Source of the DNA: CAZJVD01 sp964549505
GTDB lineage: Bacteria > Bdellovibrionota > UBA1018 > CAZJVD01
Reading direction: 5' to 3'
DNA: 64,000 bases
Assembly: GCA_964549505.1 (NCBI GenBank)
Contig: CAZJVD010000013.1
Location: 1 to 64,000, forward strand
The notes under the pieces are model-generated. The model ran no database searches. It had not been told where the DNA came from and saw nothing but the letters and a program-made list of their open reading frames with translations. Positions 41,446-49,965 of the stretch are shown here, one piece after another (the stretch's first letter is position 1; each line of letters begins with the position of its first letter). A program made the translations under genes and the position numbers.

Positions 41446-43066
41446 ACCGTCGCTATTGTCGGTTGCTGCTTTCGCCGCGCTTTCCTTTTTCTTTCAGAAC
41501 GTGCCTGCGAGATCGAGTCCAAACGCTCCGCCAGTGCCGAAAATAGCTACCAAGAAGCCTGTTCCTCCGCCGATTCGAAAAGCAAAACCGCGCAAAACGC
41601 TGGCGGCTGAACAGCAAGTGACGTTAGTACGACAACTTTATTTCAGCGGGTCGGCTACAAAACGCGATCGAGCTCTGCGGTTTTTAGAGCGCACAGAAGA
41701 TCGCTTCGGTAATCGCCCCGACTTTCGCGTCGTACGTGCCGAAATATACTTATCCGAAAAGCGCTACGATCAGGCGCTTGAAGACCTCGAACAGGCCAGC
41801 CACTTCGGAGACGCTTCAAAACTCATCCAGTCGCTGGTTCGACAGTTCAAACTGCGAGTACTCCTCCGACGCAACCATGCGGGTGATATGGATACGGCCG
41901 TCGATCTTCTCAAAACGATGCGAGATCACCCGGATCTCGAACTCGGCATGATGGAGGGCGAAACAGAAGCCGAGACATGGACCGCGCTCGACAACGAAGT
42001 CGTTGTCCGCTTTGAGAATCACGACTACGCCGGTGTGTTGTCTCTGGCCGACAAGATACGCGCTATCGAGCTTCGTCCGACACCGCAGTTCTACCGAGTG
42101 CTTTCACTCGTGGAGACGGAAGCATTCGACGACGCCCATCGTGAGATGGATGTGATGCGAAAGGACTTTAACGACCCGGAGATCCTGTCACGCCTCGACC
42201 AGGTGACGAGTTTTTTAGAGAAGCGCGAGAAAGAACCCAGCATTCGTGTTGAGCTATCTCAATGGGCTGGAGTCAACTCGAACGTTGACGAATCCGGACT
42301 CGCGACCGCGCGCTCAAAGCCATTTCTACGATCGGTTGGCTACGCTTCTTGGCAGACTCCTCCCGCTCATCGCATGTACCTTGCACGAACGGCCCTCTCT
42401 TTCGAGGAGACCGTCGGCGTGCCGGATCTTCGCTATCTCGTGAACGAGACGCAGGGTGGGATGCGGACCTGGTATCACGGTTTTGTTTTCGAGGGATTGC
42501 CAGGGTTTCGTTTTGCAAATCAGAACTTGTCGAACCAGAGTCTCTCGGGGCTTCTCGAGCTCGTCGCCGGTCGCGACCTTGGTTTTGCAAATGTCTTTCT
42601 AAAATATCGCGTCGATCGCGAAGTCGCACTCGACGACACATTCGCGTTCTTAACCGGAAATCATCACTTTCTGCAGGCGGGGTCTGACTTTTTCCTAGGC
42701 GAGTTTCATCTGAGACCTTCGCTCGCTTATCAGCGCCGAGGAAGCGGCCCCCCGGTGGCGTTCAAAGGCATTCTCGCTGAGATCGAAGCCTCGCGCACAT
42801 GGAACCCACGTGTCGCAACCGATCTTCATTGGTCGTATTACTACCGAAACTTTGATGACGCCGTGGAACCAGGAACACAGGAGCGCGTCGATGCGGCGAA
42901 CACATTCGGTGCGATCGGCCGTTTTTTCTGGAAAGAAAATCTGGCGCTTTCTGCTGCTCTTTCACTCTCCTTCAATACGTCGACTCTCGGAAACGGCAGT
43001 ATCATCGATAAGAATTTTACTCGAAGTGTGATTAGTTTTGGTGCGACCTGGTATTCAGGATTTTAA
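41417..43066 (+). CDS. TPR-containing outer-membrane barrel protein
   Basis: 549 residues from ATG 41417, within the end of the response regulator gene. A signal peptide (SLLSVAAFAALSFFFQNVPA) and a Pro/Lys-rich linker come first. Helical repeats follow up to about residue 260 (FRVVRAEIYLSEKRYDQALE, YAGVLSLADKIRA, FYRVLSLVETEAFDDA). From ELSQWAGVNSNVDESG onward the sequence alternates as in an outer-membrane beta barrel, ending ISFGATWYSGF with terminal Phe. Layout resembles Slam-like or other TPR-plus-barrel export/assembly proteins, but no specific family is assigned. Position suggests control by the preceding regulator. Confidence 0.7.
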   Translation: MASVINTRSKPSLLSVAAFAALSFFFQNVPARSSPNAPPVPKIATKKPVPPPIRKAKPRKTLAAEQQVTLVRQLYFSGSATKRDRALRFLERTEDRFGNRPDFRVVRAEIYLSEKRYDQALEDLEQASHFGDASKLIQSLVRQFKLRVLLRRNHAGDMDTAVDLLKTMRDHPDLELGMMEGETEAETWTALDNEVVVRFENHDYAGVLSLADKIRAIELRPTPQFYRVLSLVETEAFDDAHREMDVMRKDFNDPEILSRLDQVTSFLEKREKEPSIRVELSQWAGVNSNVDESGLATARSKPFLRSVGYASWQTPPAHRMYLARTALSFEETVGVPDLRYLVNETQGGMRTWYHGFVFEGLPGFRFANQNLSNQSLSGLLELVAGRDLGFANVFLKYRVDREVALDDTFAFLTGNHHFLQAGSDFFLGEFHLRPSLAYQRRGSGPPVAFKGILAEIEASRTWNPRVATDLHWSYYYRNFDDAVEPGTQERVDAANTFGAIGRFFWKENLALSAALSLSFNTSTLGNGSIIDKNFTRSVISFGATWYSGF

Positions 43067-43070
43067 ACAG

Positions 43071-43379
43071 ATGATGAAACGATCGAAACCTATGAAGCAG
43101 TTACAATCCTTTCTCATCGTGAGCCTGGCCCTTAGCTCGACTACATGGGAAGCCGGACTCCGAAACATGTACAACGCACGCGAAGGGACCCATGCGCCCG
43201 CACTCGCACCCGACCGAGGTGGCCAGGTCCTGAGCTCTCCAGGAACAGCCGATCGTGCCATTCGTAGAATGCAACGCGAGAGCTCACGCCGCGAACTGAT
43301 TCGAGACTCGAGGGAAGCTGCTTCAGCTGCGCGTCCGGGCACACAACAGCGCGGCGATTCGAAGCCGGTGATTCGCTAA
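43071..43379 (+). CDS. small secreted Arg-rich protein, unknown
   Basis: 102 residues from ATG 43071. Signal peptide (SFLIVSLALSSTTWEAG) and a mature part rich in Arg, Ser, Ala with ADRAIRRMQRESSRRELIRD, likely helical or disordered. It follows the TPR/barrel gene by 4 bases and therefore is probably part of the same transcript and maybe a partner. It faces the kinase gene with 9 bases between stops. No family recognised. Confidence 0.5.
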   Translation: MMKRSKPMKQLQSFLIVSLALSSTTWEAGLRNMYNAREGTHAPALAPDRGGQVLSSPGTADRAIRRMQRESSRRELIRDSREAASAARPGTQQRGDSKPVIR

Positions 43380-43388
43380 AGCGAAGGT

Positions 43389-45401
43389 TTACTGATTTCC
43401 TGCTGCAGGAGCTCGCAGCTGAGAAGCCTCGAGACGCTCCTCTATCTTGACCGATCCATGTGATTCCACGGATTTGATGAGAGTCTTCTCCATTCCAAGA
43501 AGTTCGTTCTTGAGTTCGATCTTGTATTTGCCCACCGGAATTCGAATATTTCGAATCGGTGTCTGAAGCGTAATCGCGCGTGTCGGTGTCGGGTCGTCGA
43601 TCTTTGTCAGCGTTACTTGAGCACTCGGTGTCGAAACGACAGACAGTGTTCCAAAATTCAAGGGCTCGAGCGGAACATCCATCACCCACTCGGATCGACC
43701 GCCGATCTGCTGGGAATTGACACTGAATTCGCGTTCAAAGTCTTTGAAACCGTCACGTTTAACTCGAAGTATGAGTGTCGTGTCGATCGGAACTTCGACA
43801 AGAGGATTCTCCTCAGGAACGTTACGACCGTTGAGTTCGATTTTTGCGGGTGTGAATCCCGGAGGAATATTCAGCATGAGACGGAACTTTGGTACCGACT
43901 TAGCTTCCGCACTCGCTTTAACTAATGGCACCGGGGGAACGTTCGCCGGCGCTCGCGACGCGTGACGCTTCTTGTAGTTTGCGTACAGTTCAGGCCCGAA
44001 GACGACGAGTACACCAACAAAAGCCATGAAGATCATGGTCTGCATCGAGAAGCGGCGACGCTTCGGAAGGTCAACCTTAGGTCCAAGGCGCGCCGGAATC
44101 GGATCCTTCTCGGGCACGAGGCGGGGGTCAAAATAATCGCCGCTCGACTCAAATGTTGCTTCCGACATTTTGTTCACAGAGCGCACAACCGGAGTGGAAA
44201 CCGCATGATGAGCGGGCCTGATGGGCTTTGTGATCTGAACCACTTTCGGCGCCGTGGAAGAATCTTCAACCGTGATATTGCGACTTTCGGCAACACTCGA
44301 TGAAACAGGTCCTGGGTGAGGCGTCTTGTTCTGCGTGATCTCGATCTTGTGTTGAACTTTTTTGAAAGGATCCGTTTGGTCTTTGATCTCTTCGCGCAGC
44401 AGTTGTTCCGCTTTGCCGTTGAGATGTTGGATACGTTTGCGATCTTCGACAATGGAGTCTTTGAAGATCACTTTAAACGAATCGGAAAGCTGACTCGGAC
44501 TGAACTCGGGGTAGTTTTTATTCAGAAAGCGTCGCAGTGCGAGCTGCATCTCTTCAGCCGTTTGAAACCGCTTTTCGCGATCTTTGGCGAGCGATTTCAG
44601 GACAATCATGTCGAGCTCTTCCGGCACTTCTTTATTAACCTGCGAAGGTGGCTTGACCGTCGTTTCTGCAGCTTCGATAAGCTTCAGAACGGCGAATTCG
44701 TTTTCACCATTCTGAGGAGCAAACAGTTTACGACCTGTGAGGATTTCCCAAAGAACGGCTCCGAGCGAAAAGATGTCGCTACGGCCGTCGAGCTCCTTAG
44801 CACTCACCTGCTCAGGTGAGAGGTAGCTTGGTTTTCCTTTGATCACACCAACACGGGTAGCTTCGGAGTTGGTCGATGCTTTCGCGATACCAAAGTCGAT
44901 CAGCTTGATGTTCCCATCATACGAAATCAAAATATTCTGAGGACTCACATCGCGATGAACAATGCCGAGGTGATCGCCCGTGATTTTGTCTTTGTACTGA
45001 TGGGCATAATAGAGACCGGCCGCCGCTTGCTCGATCACGTACGTCGCGATCTGAATCAGCATGGACTCTTTACGTTCGTTCAACTTTGATAAAAACTGTC
45101 GTAAGTTTTTGCCGTCCACGTACTCCATCGCGATGTAGGGCTGGCCCCTAGCTTCCCCGAAATCAAAAAGTTGGATGACGTTAGGGTGTGTGAAACCCAT
45201 CATCACTTTGGTTTCTGAGCGAAACATCTGGATGAACTCTGGATTGCGAGCGTGGTTCGCCAGGACGCGTTTGATCACCACGAGCCGGCCCGTCGAATCG
45301 GTCGACGCCGGTCGCGCACGAAAAATTTCCGCCATTCCGCCCTGGGCGAGACAATCCAATAGGAAGTAGCGGTCGAATTTTTGTAGGACTTCTTGCCCCA
45401 T
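43389..45401 (-). CDS. Hanks-type Ser/Thr protein kinase with transmembrane and PEGA-like domains
   Basis: 670 residues from ATG 45401. The kinase domain (about 10-290) has a glycine loop LAQGGMAEIFRA, VAIK-like VVIKRV, catalytic HRDVSPQNIL, DFGIAKA, a SPEQ activation-loop end and DIFSLGAVLWEILTGRKLF; all catalytic residues are intact. A helical linker, one membrane helix near 450-470 (MIFMAFVGVLVVFG), and an extracytoplasmic beta-rich part follow. It contains PEGA-like repeats (AKIELNGRNVPEENPLVEV, VLRVKRDGF) ending in a GTLSVVSTPSAQVTL unit. Signals outside the membrane probably tune cytosolic phosphorylation. Style is common in myxobacteria and Bdellovibrio-like genomes. Confidence 0.92.
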   Translation of the reverse strand: MGQEVLQKFDRYFLLDCLAQGGMAEIFRARPASTDSTGRLVVIKRVLANHARNPEFIQMFRSETKVMMGFTHPNVIQLFDFGEARGQPYIAMEYVDGKNLRQFLSKLNERKESMLIQIATYVIEQAAAGLYYAHQYKDKITGDHLGIVHRDVSPQNILISYDGNIKLIDFGIAKASTNSEATRVGVIKGKPSYLSPEQVSAKELDGRSDIFSLGAVLWEILTGRKLFAPQNGENEFAVLKLIEAAETTVKPPSQVNKEVPEELDMIVLKSLAKDREKRFQTAEEMQLALRRFLNKNYPEFSPSQLSDSFKVIFKDSIVEDRKRIQHLNGKAEQLLREEIKDQTDPFKKVQHKIEITQNKTPHPGPVSSSVAESRNITVEDSSTAPKVVQITKPIRPAHHAVSTPVVRSVNKMSEATFESSGDYFDPRLVPEKDPIPARLGPKVDLPKRRRFSMQTMIFMAFVGVLVVFGPELYANYKKRHASRAPANVPPVPLVKASAEAKSVPKFRLMLNIPPGFTPAKIELNGRNVPEENPLVEVPIDTTLILRVKRDGFKDFEREFSVNSQQIGGRSEWVMDVPLEPLNFGTLSVVSTPSAQVTLTKIDDPTPTRAITLQTPIRNIRIPVGKYKIELKNELLGMEKTLIKSVESHGSVKIEERLEASQLRAPAAGNQ

Positions 45402-45439
45402 GTGTCGGGAAAACCCCCTCAAGGGCTTTTCGACCCGAT

Positions 45440-45877
45440 CTACTGAGACCTTGACTGAAGAAGCTCGTCCGGCGTTTTTACCCACCGAACGGCGAGGCCG
45501 CGCGTCAAAACCTGGCCTTCGGACCCATCGTCAAAACACTCAGGATCCTTAAACGTTGCGGACTTACCGTCCATCATGAACACAACGCTTTTGACGTCTA
45601 CGACGCCGTCGCCCCCTGCCTTCTTCGCGTACTCGACCAGCTTCTGGACAGCTCGATTGTAGTAGTTCTGACAAAGACCCTTCGGGTCACGCTCGGGGTC
45701 GAGCGTCGGAAAATTGACACGACTTCGAACCGGACCCAGAACTTCATAATGACGCTCCGGCGGATCGGTGTAAGCGTCTTTGGGAAACTCGTATTTTTTA
45801 AAATCGACGCCTGGCAGAGTCGCGCAGGAAAAAAGCGTGGCTCCGAGAAGAACCGCGAGCGGCATTCGCCTAATCAT
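45440..45877 (-). CDS. lipoprotein, unknown
   Basis: 145 residues from ATG 45877. MIRRMPLAVLLGATLFSC gives a short signal with lipobox LFSC, Cys18. The mature domain has PERHYEVLGPVRSRVNFP, RAVQKLVEYAKKAGGDGVVDV and FKDPECFDDGSEGQV. The phrase KKAGGDGVVDV is like other small envelope proteins that detect or bind peptidoglycan components, but no firm family is assigned. It lies 38 bases upstream of the kinase gene on the same strand. Confidence 0.65.
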   Translation of the reverse strand: MIRRMPLAVLLGATLFSCATLPGVDFKKYEFPKDAYTDPPERHYEVLGPVRSRVNFPTLDPERDPKGLCQNYYNRAVQKLVEYAKKAGGDGVVDVKSVVFMMDGKSATFKDPECFDDGSEGQVLTRGLAVRWVKTPDELLQSRSQ

Positions 45878-46083
45878 TCGTTCACGAAGCACTACTGCTA
45901 AAATGATCACCCATAAACGCTGATGCACCTGCTTTTCAGATTACGTGATCTCCGAAACTAAAGAAACGAGTTTCAAAACTGCTAGAAAAGCTGGCCCGGC
46001 ATCCCAGCACGCGCGATTTTTGCACAGAAAGCGACGATCAAAACTCTGGTGACATACTTTACGTAAGTAATAAAAGGGCTCCC

Positions 46084-46953
46084 ATGAAAGATATTTCGAA
46101 CGATGACTTACACAAAGAAGTTTTTAAAGCCGCGCAGACGGAAAAGCGGGCGACAGTCGTCCTACTAGACTTCTTACATGAGGTAGATCGGCGACAACTT
46201 TATCTGGAGCGCGGCTACGGAAGTCTATTTTCTTACGTCAAAGATTATCTAGGTTACAGCGAACATCAGAGTGTCGAGCGGGTAAGTGCGATGCGACTTG
46301 TTTTTCGAGTGACGGAAGTCAAAGAAGCGTTACACCTAGGAAAGCTCAATCTGACAACGGTTGCACTGCTTGCGTCGCATGTTCGAAAACACAAACTAAG
46401 CGCAAAGCAAACGGCAGCCCTAGTGCCGACCGTCGAGGGGAAATCAAAGCGTGAGATCGAAAAAATACTTGAGCCCGAAAAGCGGTCCAGAAGAATAGAA
46501 ATTGAACTGGATGAAGAGTGCGAGGCACTGTTTGAAAGATTTCGCGAGCTTGAGGGAAATCCAGGACTCACAGCAAGCGAGTGCTTCAAGATGACATTAA
46601 AAAGAACCGTCGCAGCAAAGGAAAAGAAGCTTGGCTCTCCTCCGCCGGACCATGAGGCGGCGCAACAGAGCTCTTCCCAGAATCCAGAACAGGTTGCAAA
46701 CTCGTCCCGCTATGTTTCGATGCGTACAAAACATAGCGTGCGCCAACGCTCGGGCGATCAGTGCGAATATGTCGATCTAAAAACAGGCCGAAGGTGTGAA
46801 AGCCGATACGGGCTTCAATTCGACCACAAGATTCCGTACGCGCTCGGCGGAGAAACGAGTACCGAAAACATGCGACACCTCTGCGCAGCTCACAATCGGT
46901 GGTTTGCCGCAAAGCTGTTTGGCAAGCCTTATGAACCCGACCTAAACCTTTAA
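46084..46953 (+). CDS. HNH endonuclease with DUF222-like N-terminal region
   Basis: 289 residues. The N-terminal part (about 1-160) is all-helical with AATxLL-like repeats such as LLDFLHEVDRRQLYLERGYG and LHLGKLNLTTVALLASHVRK, which recall the DUF222/13E12 family. The HNH domain runs from VRQRSGDQCEYVDL with CxxxxxxxxxxC metal Cys, QFDHKIPYALGGETS, then NMRHLCAAHNRWF (H, N and C-x2-H). HNH proteins of this pattern are often multi-copy mobile or orphan nucleases. Nothing nearby indicates an intron or prophage. An AAAAGGG lies ahead of ATG 46084. Confidence 0.85.
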   Translation: MKDISNDDLHKEVFKAAQTEKRATVVLLDFLHEVDRRQLYLERGYGSLFSYVKDYLGYSEHQSVERVSAMRLVFRVTEVKEALHLGKLNLTTVALLASHVRKHKLSAKQTAALVPTVEGKSKREIEKILEPEKRSRRIEIELDEECEALFERFRELEGNPGLTASECFKMTLKRTVAAKEKKLGSPPPDHEAAQQSSSQNPEQVANSSRYVSMRTKHSVRQRSGDQCEYVDLKTGRRCESRYGLQFDHKIPYALGGETSTENMRHLCAAHNRWFAAKLFGKPYEPDLNL

Positions 46954-47036
46954 AACGAGAACGTCGCCTCACTCTGAAGAAGTGAAAGTCTGCATCTCAA
47001 AAGATACGAAAATTGGGACGAAAACCGAAGAAAGAC

Positions 47037-48314
47037 TCACGGATCCGTGTAATCAAACGTCTGATTACGGAAGTTCCTGAGCTTCCACTTCTTACCTTCA
47101 ACTCCACGAACGTACTGCGGAATGATCGGGATCTTTCCGCCACCGCCAGGAGCATCAATGACCAAATGAGGAACGGCCATACCACTCGTCCAGCCACGAA
47201 GACCTTCAATGATCTGAATGCCACGTTCGACTGGCACACGAAAGTGAGTCAAGCCCTGCGACATGTCACAGAGAAAAATATAGTAAGGTCGCACGCGCAT
47301 CATTAAGAGTTTCTGATTGAGCTCTTTCACGATCGCCGGATCGTCGTTCACGCCCTTGAGCAAAACCATTTGGTTGTTGATCGGACATCCCGCATCCGCC
47401 AGACGCGCACAGGCATCGAACGCTTCCTGCGTGCATTCTTTCGGGTGATTGAAATGCGTGTGAATGAAAACCGGCTGATACTTTGAAACCATCTGCGCAA
47501 ACTGCGGTGTCACACGCTGCGGAAGCGTCACGAGATTTCGCGTGCCGATACGAAATACTTCGATGTGCTCCATCGCACGCAAACGCGACAGAATATACTC
47601 CAGCCGATCGTCAGAGTTCGAAAGTGGATCGCCGCCGGAGATCACGACATCGCGAATCTCTTTGTGTGCTTCGATGTACTTCAAACCCTCTTCAAGCTGT
47701 TTATTCGCCGCGGATGATCCAGGATCCGAAACCTTGCGTTTGCGTGTGCAATGCCGGCAATAAACAGGACAATTGTGGGTCGTGTAGAAAAGAACGCGAT
47801 CCGGATAACGATGCGTGATACCCGGAACAGGCATATCTCGCTCTTCCGCGAGCGGATCTTCCATCTCAAAACTTTTGACATCGAGTTCGCCCATCTTCGG
47901 AACGGACTGCAGGCGAATCGGACAGTTCGGGTCGTTCGGATCAATGAGCGATGCATAGTATGGGGTAATCCCCATATGAAACATCTCGTTTGATTTTTCG
48001 AATGCTTCGCGCTCGTCCGGCGTAACATTGATCACGCTCTGAAGCTGATCCATGTTCTTGACGCGTTTTTGTTGCTGCCAAATCCAGCTGTTCCACTGCT
48101 CGCTGGTCACGTCTTTCCAGACATCCGGCCGCGCAGCAGGACGAAACCGCGACCGAATCAGACTCGTCGGTCGCGCAGTCGTAGCCGAGCCGGCAGTAGC
48201 CGCGGCAGCGGTAGTAGCTGCGCTCGTCATACCCGCGCTATCGGTCGCAGCTGCTCTGGTGTTATGGGATTGTGAATGCGAATGGGTGCCGGTAATCGTT
48301 GTTGTTTCACTCAT
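47037..48314 (-). CDS. kamA: lysine 2,3-aminomutase (radical SAM) with Ala/Thr-rich N-terminus
   Basis: 425 residues. The radical SAM triad lies in HNCPVYCRHCTRKRKV (Cys residues at about 183, 187 and 190). DPLAEERDMPVPGITHRYPD before it and VISGGDPLSNSDDRLEYIL, RIGTRNLVTLPQRV, HFNHPKE, and LVIDAPGGGGKIPI after it follow the KamA pattern, including the PLP-Lys and substrate Asp region. It would isomerise L-alpha-lysine to L-beta-lysine. The first 50 residues are Ala/Thr-rich low complexity and not part of the enzyme. No EF-P gene is nearby. Confidence 0.92.
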   Translation of the reverse strand: MSETTTITGTHSHSQSHNTRAAATDSAGMTSAATTAAAATAGSATTARPTSLIRSRFRPAARPDVWKDVTSEQWNSWIWQQQKRVKNMDQLQSVINVTPDEREAFEKSNEMFHMGITPYYASLIDPNDPNCPIRLQSVPKMGELDVKSFEMEDPLAEERDMPVPGITHRYPDRVLFYTTHNCPVYCRHCTRKRKVSDPGSSAANKQLEEGLKYIEAHKEIRDVVISGGDPLSNSDDRLEYILSRLRAMEHIEVFRIGTRNLVTLPQRVTPQFAQMVSKYQPVFIHTHFNHPKECTQEAFDACARLADAGCPINNQMVLLKGVNDDPAIVKELNQKLLMMRVRPYYIFLCDMSQGLTHFRVPVERGIQIIEGLRGWTSGMAVPHLVIDAPGGGGKIPIIPQYVRGVEGKKWKLRNFRNQTFDYTDP

Positions 48315-48350
48315 TTGTCATGGGAATCTGAACCTTAAACGACGCGACTG

Positions 48351-49046
48351 TCAATGCTCAGTCAGCCAACGACGCACACTGGAGGCTAATTCCTCGTTCT
48401 GAAGATCGAACTCCCCATAGGCTCCGTAGAGCTTTTCATCCTCATGGGTCCATGTGTTGGAAACGTTCACTAGAACGGTGGGCTGACCTGTGAGTTCTTG
48501 GATCCATTCTCCGGCTACGCGAAGCGCCGTACCCTTGGTGATCATATGAGGCCCTACGAGACTCAAGCCAAACTCGTCGACGGCCTCGATCTCGAGACCG
48601 CACTCGACACTGGCCGAGCGATCTTCGGCTGCGACTTCGTACTCACGGTTCTCGACAAAGTCTTCGAGTCCCGGCGAGGAAACAAACCTTTTCAGCTTTG
48701 CTGCGAGCAGTTCCTTGTCGACCGGCTTCAACAGATAATCATTGGCTCCGAGCTCGAGCGCGTGCGCGATCGCCTGCGGATTTCCGGTAGCTGTAATGAC
48801 CAACACCGGCAGTACCGGACCCGCTGCTTTCCGAACTCGCTCCACGATCTTGAAACCTTGGCCGAGCTCAGCAAAGTTGAGATCGACCATCACAAGATCA
48901 GGCTTCTTCTTGACGAGGACCTCGAAGAAACGCTCGGGTGTGACATATGTGGTCAGCTCGACTCCTAGACGACCCAAAACTACGCGAAGAATCTTACAAA
49001 ACTCTTCATCGTCATCAATTAGTACGACTTGCGGAGACCCGGCCAT
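48351..49046 (-). CDS. response regulator with PilZ-like C-terminal domain (copy 2)
   Basis: 231 residues. Receiver domain LIDDDEEFCKILRVVLGRLG, acceptor Asp in LVMVDLNFAELGQG, ITATG and LLKPVDKE. The C-terminal 100 residues are beta-rich, like PilZ, with SLVGPHMITKGTALRVAGEW, but the RxxxR motif that binds cyclic-di-GMP is not clear. The second copy follows directly after the gene at 49730: the upstream stop codon and this start are adjacent (49047/49046). The two proteins share layout but have diverged, suggesting an ancient tandem duplication. Confidence 0.82.
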   Translation of the reverse strand: MAGSPQVVLIDDDEEFCKILRVVLGRLGVELTTYVTPERFFEVLVKKKPDLVMVDLNFAELGQGFKIVERVRKAAGPVLPVLVITATGNPQAIAHALELGANDYLLKPVDKELLAAKLKRFVSSPGLEDFVENREYEVAAEDRSASVECGLEIEAVDEFGLSLVGPHMITKGTALRVAGEWIQELTGQPTVLVNVSNTWTHEDEKLYGAYGEFDLQNEELASSVRRWLTEH

Positions 49047-49730
49047 CTATTTTCCTCGGAGTATCTGGCGAATATGCTTCGCGATTTCCATGGGAATACC
49101 GACGACATCGACCGTCGTCAGAAACAGCCCCGGCCCACCGGGACTACCCGTGCTCTTCTTGGTGCGCAGATGGCACTCGTTCATACGTAAGCGTTGCAAC
49201 ACTTTTGACGTCACGCCAATTTTAGAGTCAGACGCAAGTTTTACCGGCGCCTCCAGCAGAAATCCGATTTCACTCGTATTCATCACACGAGCAGGCGCCG
49301 AAACTTCAACGTCCGGCCGATCACCGGCAGCAAAATTATGTGTCCCGAACTCACGGTCTTTCATAATTTTTCGGAGTTTTTGCAAAAGAATTTTGGCATT
49401 GAATGGCTTGACGAGATAGTCGAGTGCCCCTAGCGACATCGCTCGAAAAACAGATTGCTTCTCACCGATCGCACTCAAAACAATGACAGGAACTTTTTTA
49501 AGGGAATTGGACTCTTTTCGCTTCTCAAGAAAAACAAAACCGTCTTTCTCGGGCATCATCAAATCCGTGACAACCACATGAGGCCCACGAACTTCAGCGA
49601 TCTTAAACGCTTCATCGACGGATTCGGCTTCGCTTACGGACAGGCCCGATCCCTCGAGAACTTTACGGACGAGCTTTCTGATCATGGGATCGTCATCAAT
49701 GATCAGAACTTCCCGATTCTGAAGCGCCAT
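49047..49730 (-). CDS. response regulator with PilZ-like C-terminal domain (copy 1)
   Basis: 227 residues. Receiver: IIDDDPMIRKLVRKVLEGSG, acceptor Asp in VVVTDLMMPEKDG, VLSAIGE, and LVKPFNAK. The C-terminal domain (about 130-227) contains SAPARVMNTSEIGFLLEAP and ECHLRTKK followed by a hydrophobic strand-turn pattern, as in PilZ-related domains. No histidine kinase gene is nearby. It is the upstream partner of the gene ending at 48351, adjacent without a gap. Confidence 0.83.
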   Translation of the reverse strand: MALQNREVLIIDDDPMIRKLVRKVLEGSGLSVSEAESVDEAFKIAEVRGPHVVVTDLMMPEKDGFVFLEKRKESNSLKKVPVIVLSAIGEKQSVFRAMSLGALDYLVKPFNAKILLQKLRKIMKDREFGTHNFAAGDRPDVEVSAPARVMNTSEIGFLLEAPVKLASDSKIGVTSKVLQRLRMNECHLRTKKSTGSPGGPGLFLTTVDVVGIPMEIAKHIRQILRGK

Positions 49731-49763
49731 ATGACATCAGTGTCCCGTCAGGGGTGTGCAAAG

Positions 49764-49955
49764 TCAATTACTCGAACGGTCCGAACGGTAGCGACCACGC
49801 GATCCGAAACGCAATCGCATGGCCAACGCCACGTGACCGCGTCGCAAAAGCACTTCACTCAACGGACGTGCCAAAAATGGGAGCGTCCAACGCTTCACCC
49901 AGTAAAGAATTACTAAAAGCACGACACCAAAAGCCAGAATGTCTTGTAATCCCAT
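49764..49955 (-). CDS. small membrane protein downstream of feoB
   Basis: 63 residues from ATG 49955, which lies within 11 bases of the FeoB stop and overlaps the FeoB tail. One membrane helix (DILAFGVVLLVILYWV) is followed by a basic tail (RWTLPFLARPLSEVLLRR and LRFGSRGRYRSDRSS). Small membrane partners often end feo operons, but this one is unlike FeoC, which is soluble. A role in assisting FeoB is inferred from position. Confidence 0.55.
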   Translation of the reverse strand: MGLQDILAFGVVLLVILYWVKRWTLPFLARPLSEVLLRRGHVALAMRLRFGSRGRYRSDRSSN

Positions 49956-49965
49956 CGCGAATTCC

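Noticed and set aside
46055..46070. Palindrome TACTTTACGTAAGTA just before the HNH gene, at first read as a LexA-like box
   Set aside because: The spacing (TTAC-N4-GTAA) does not match a known LexA motif well, and one near match is not enough.
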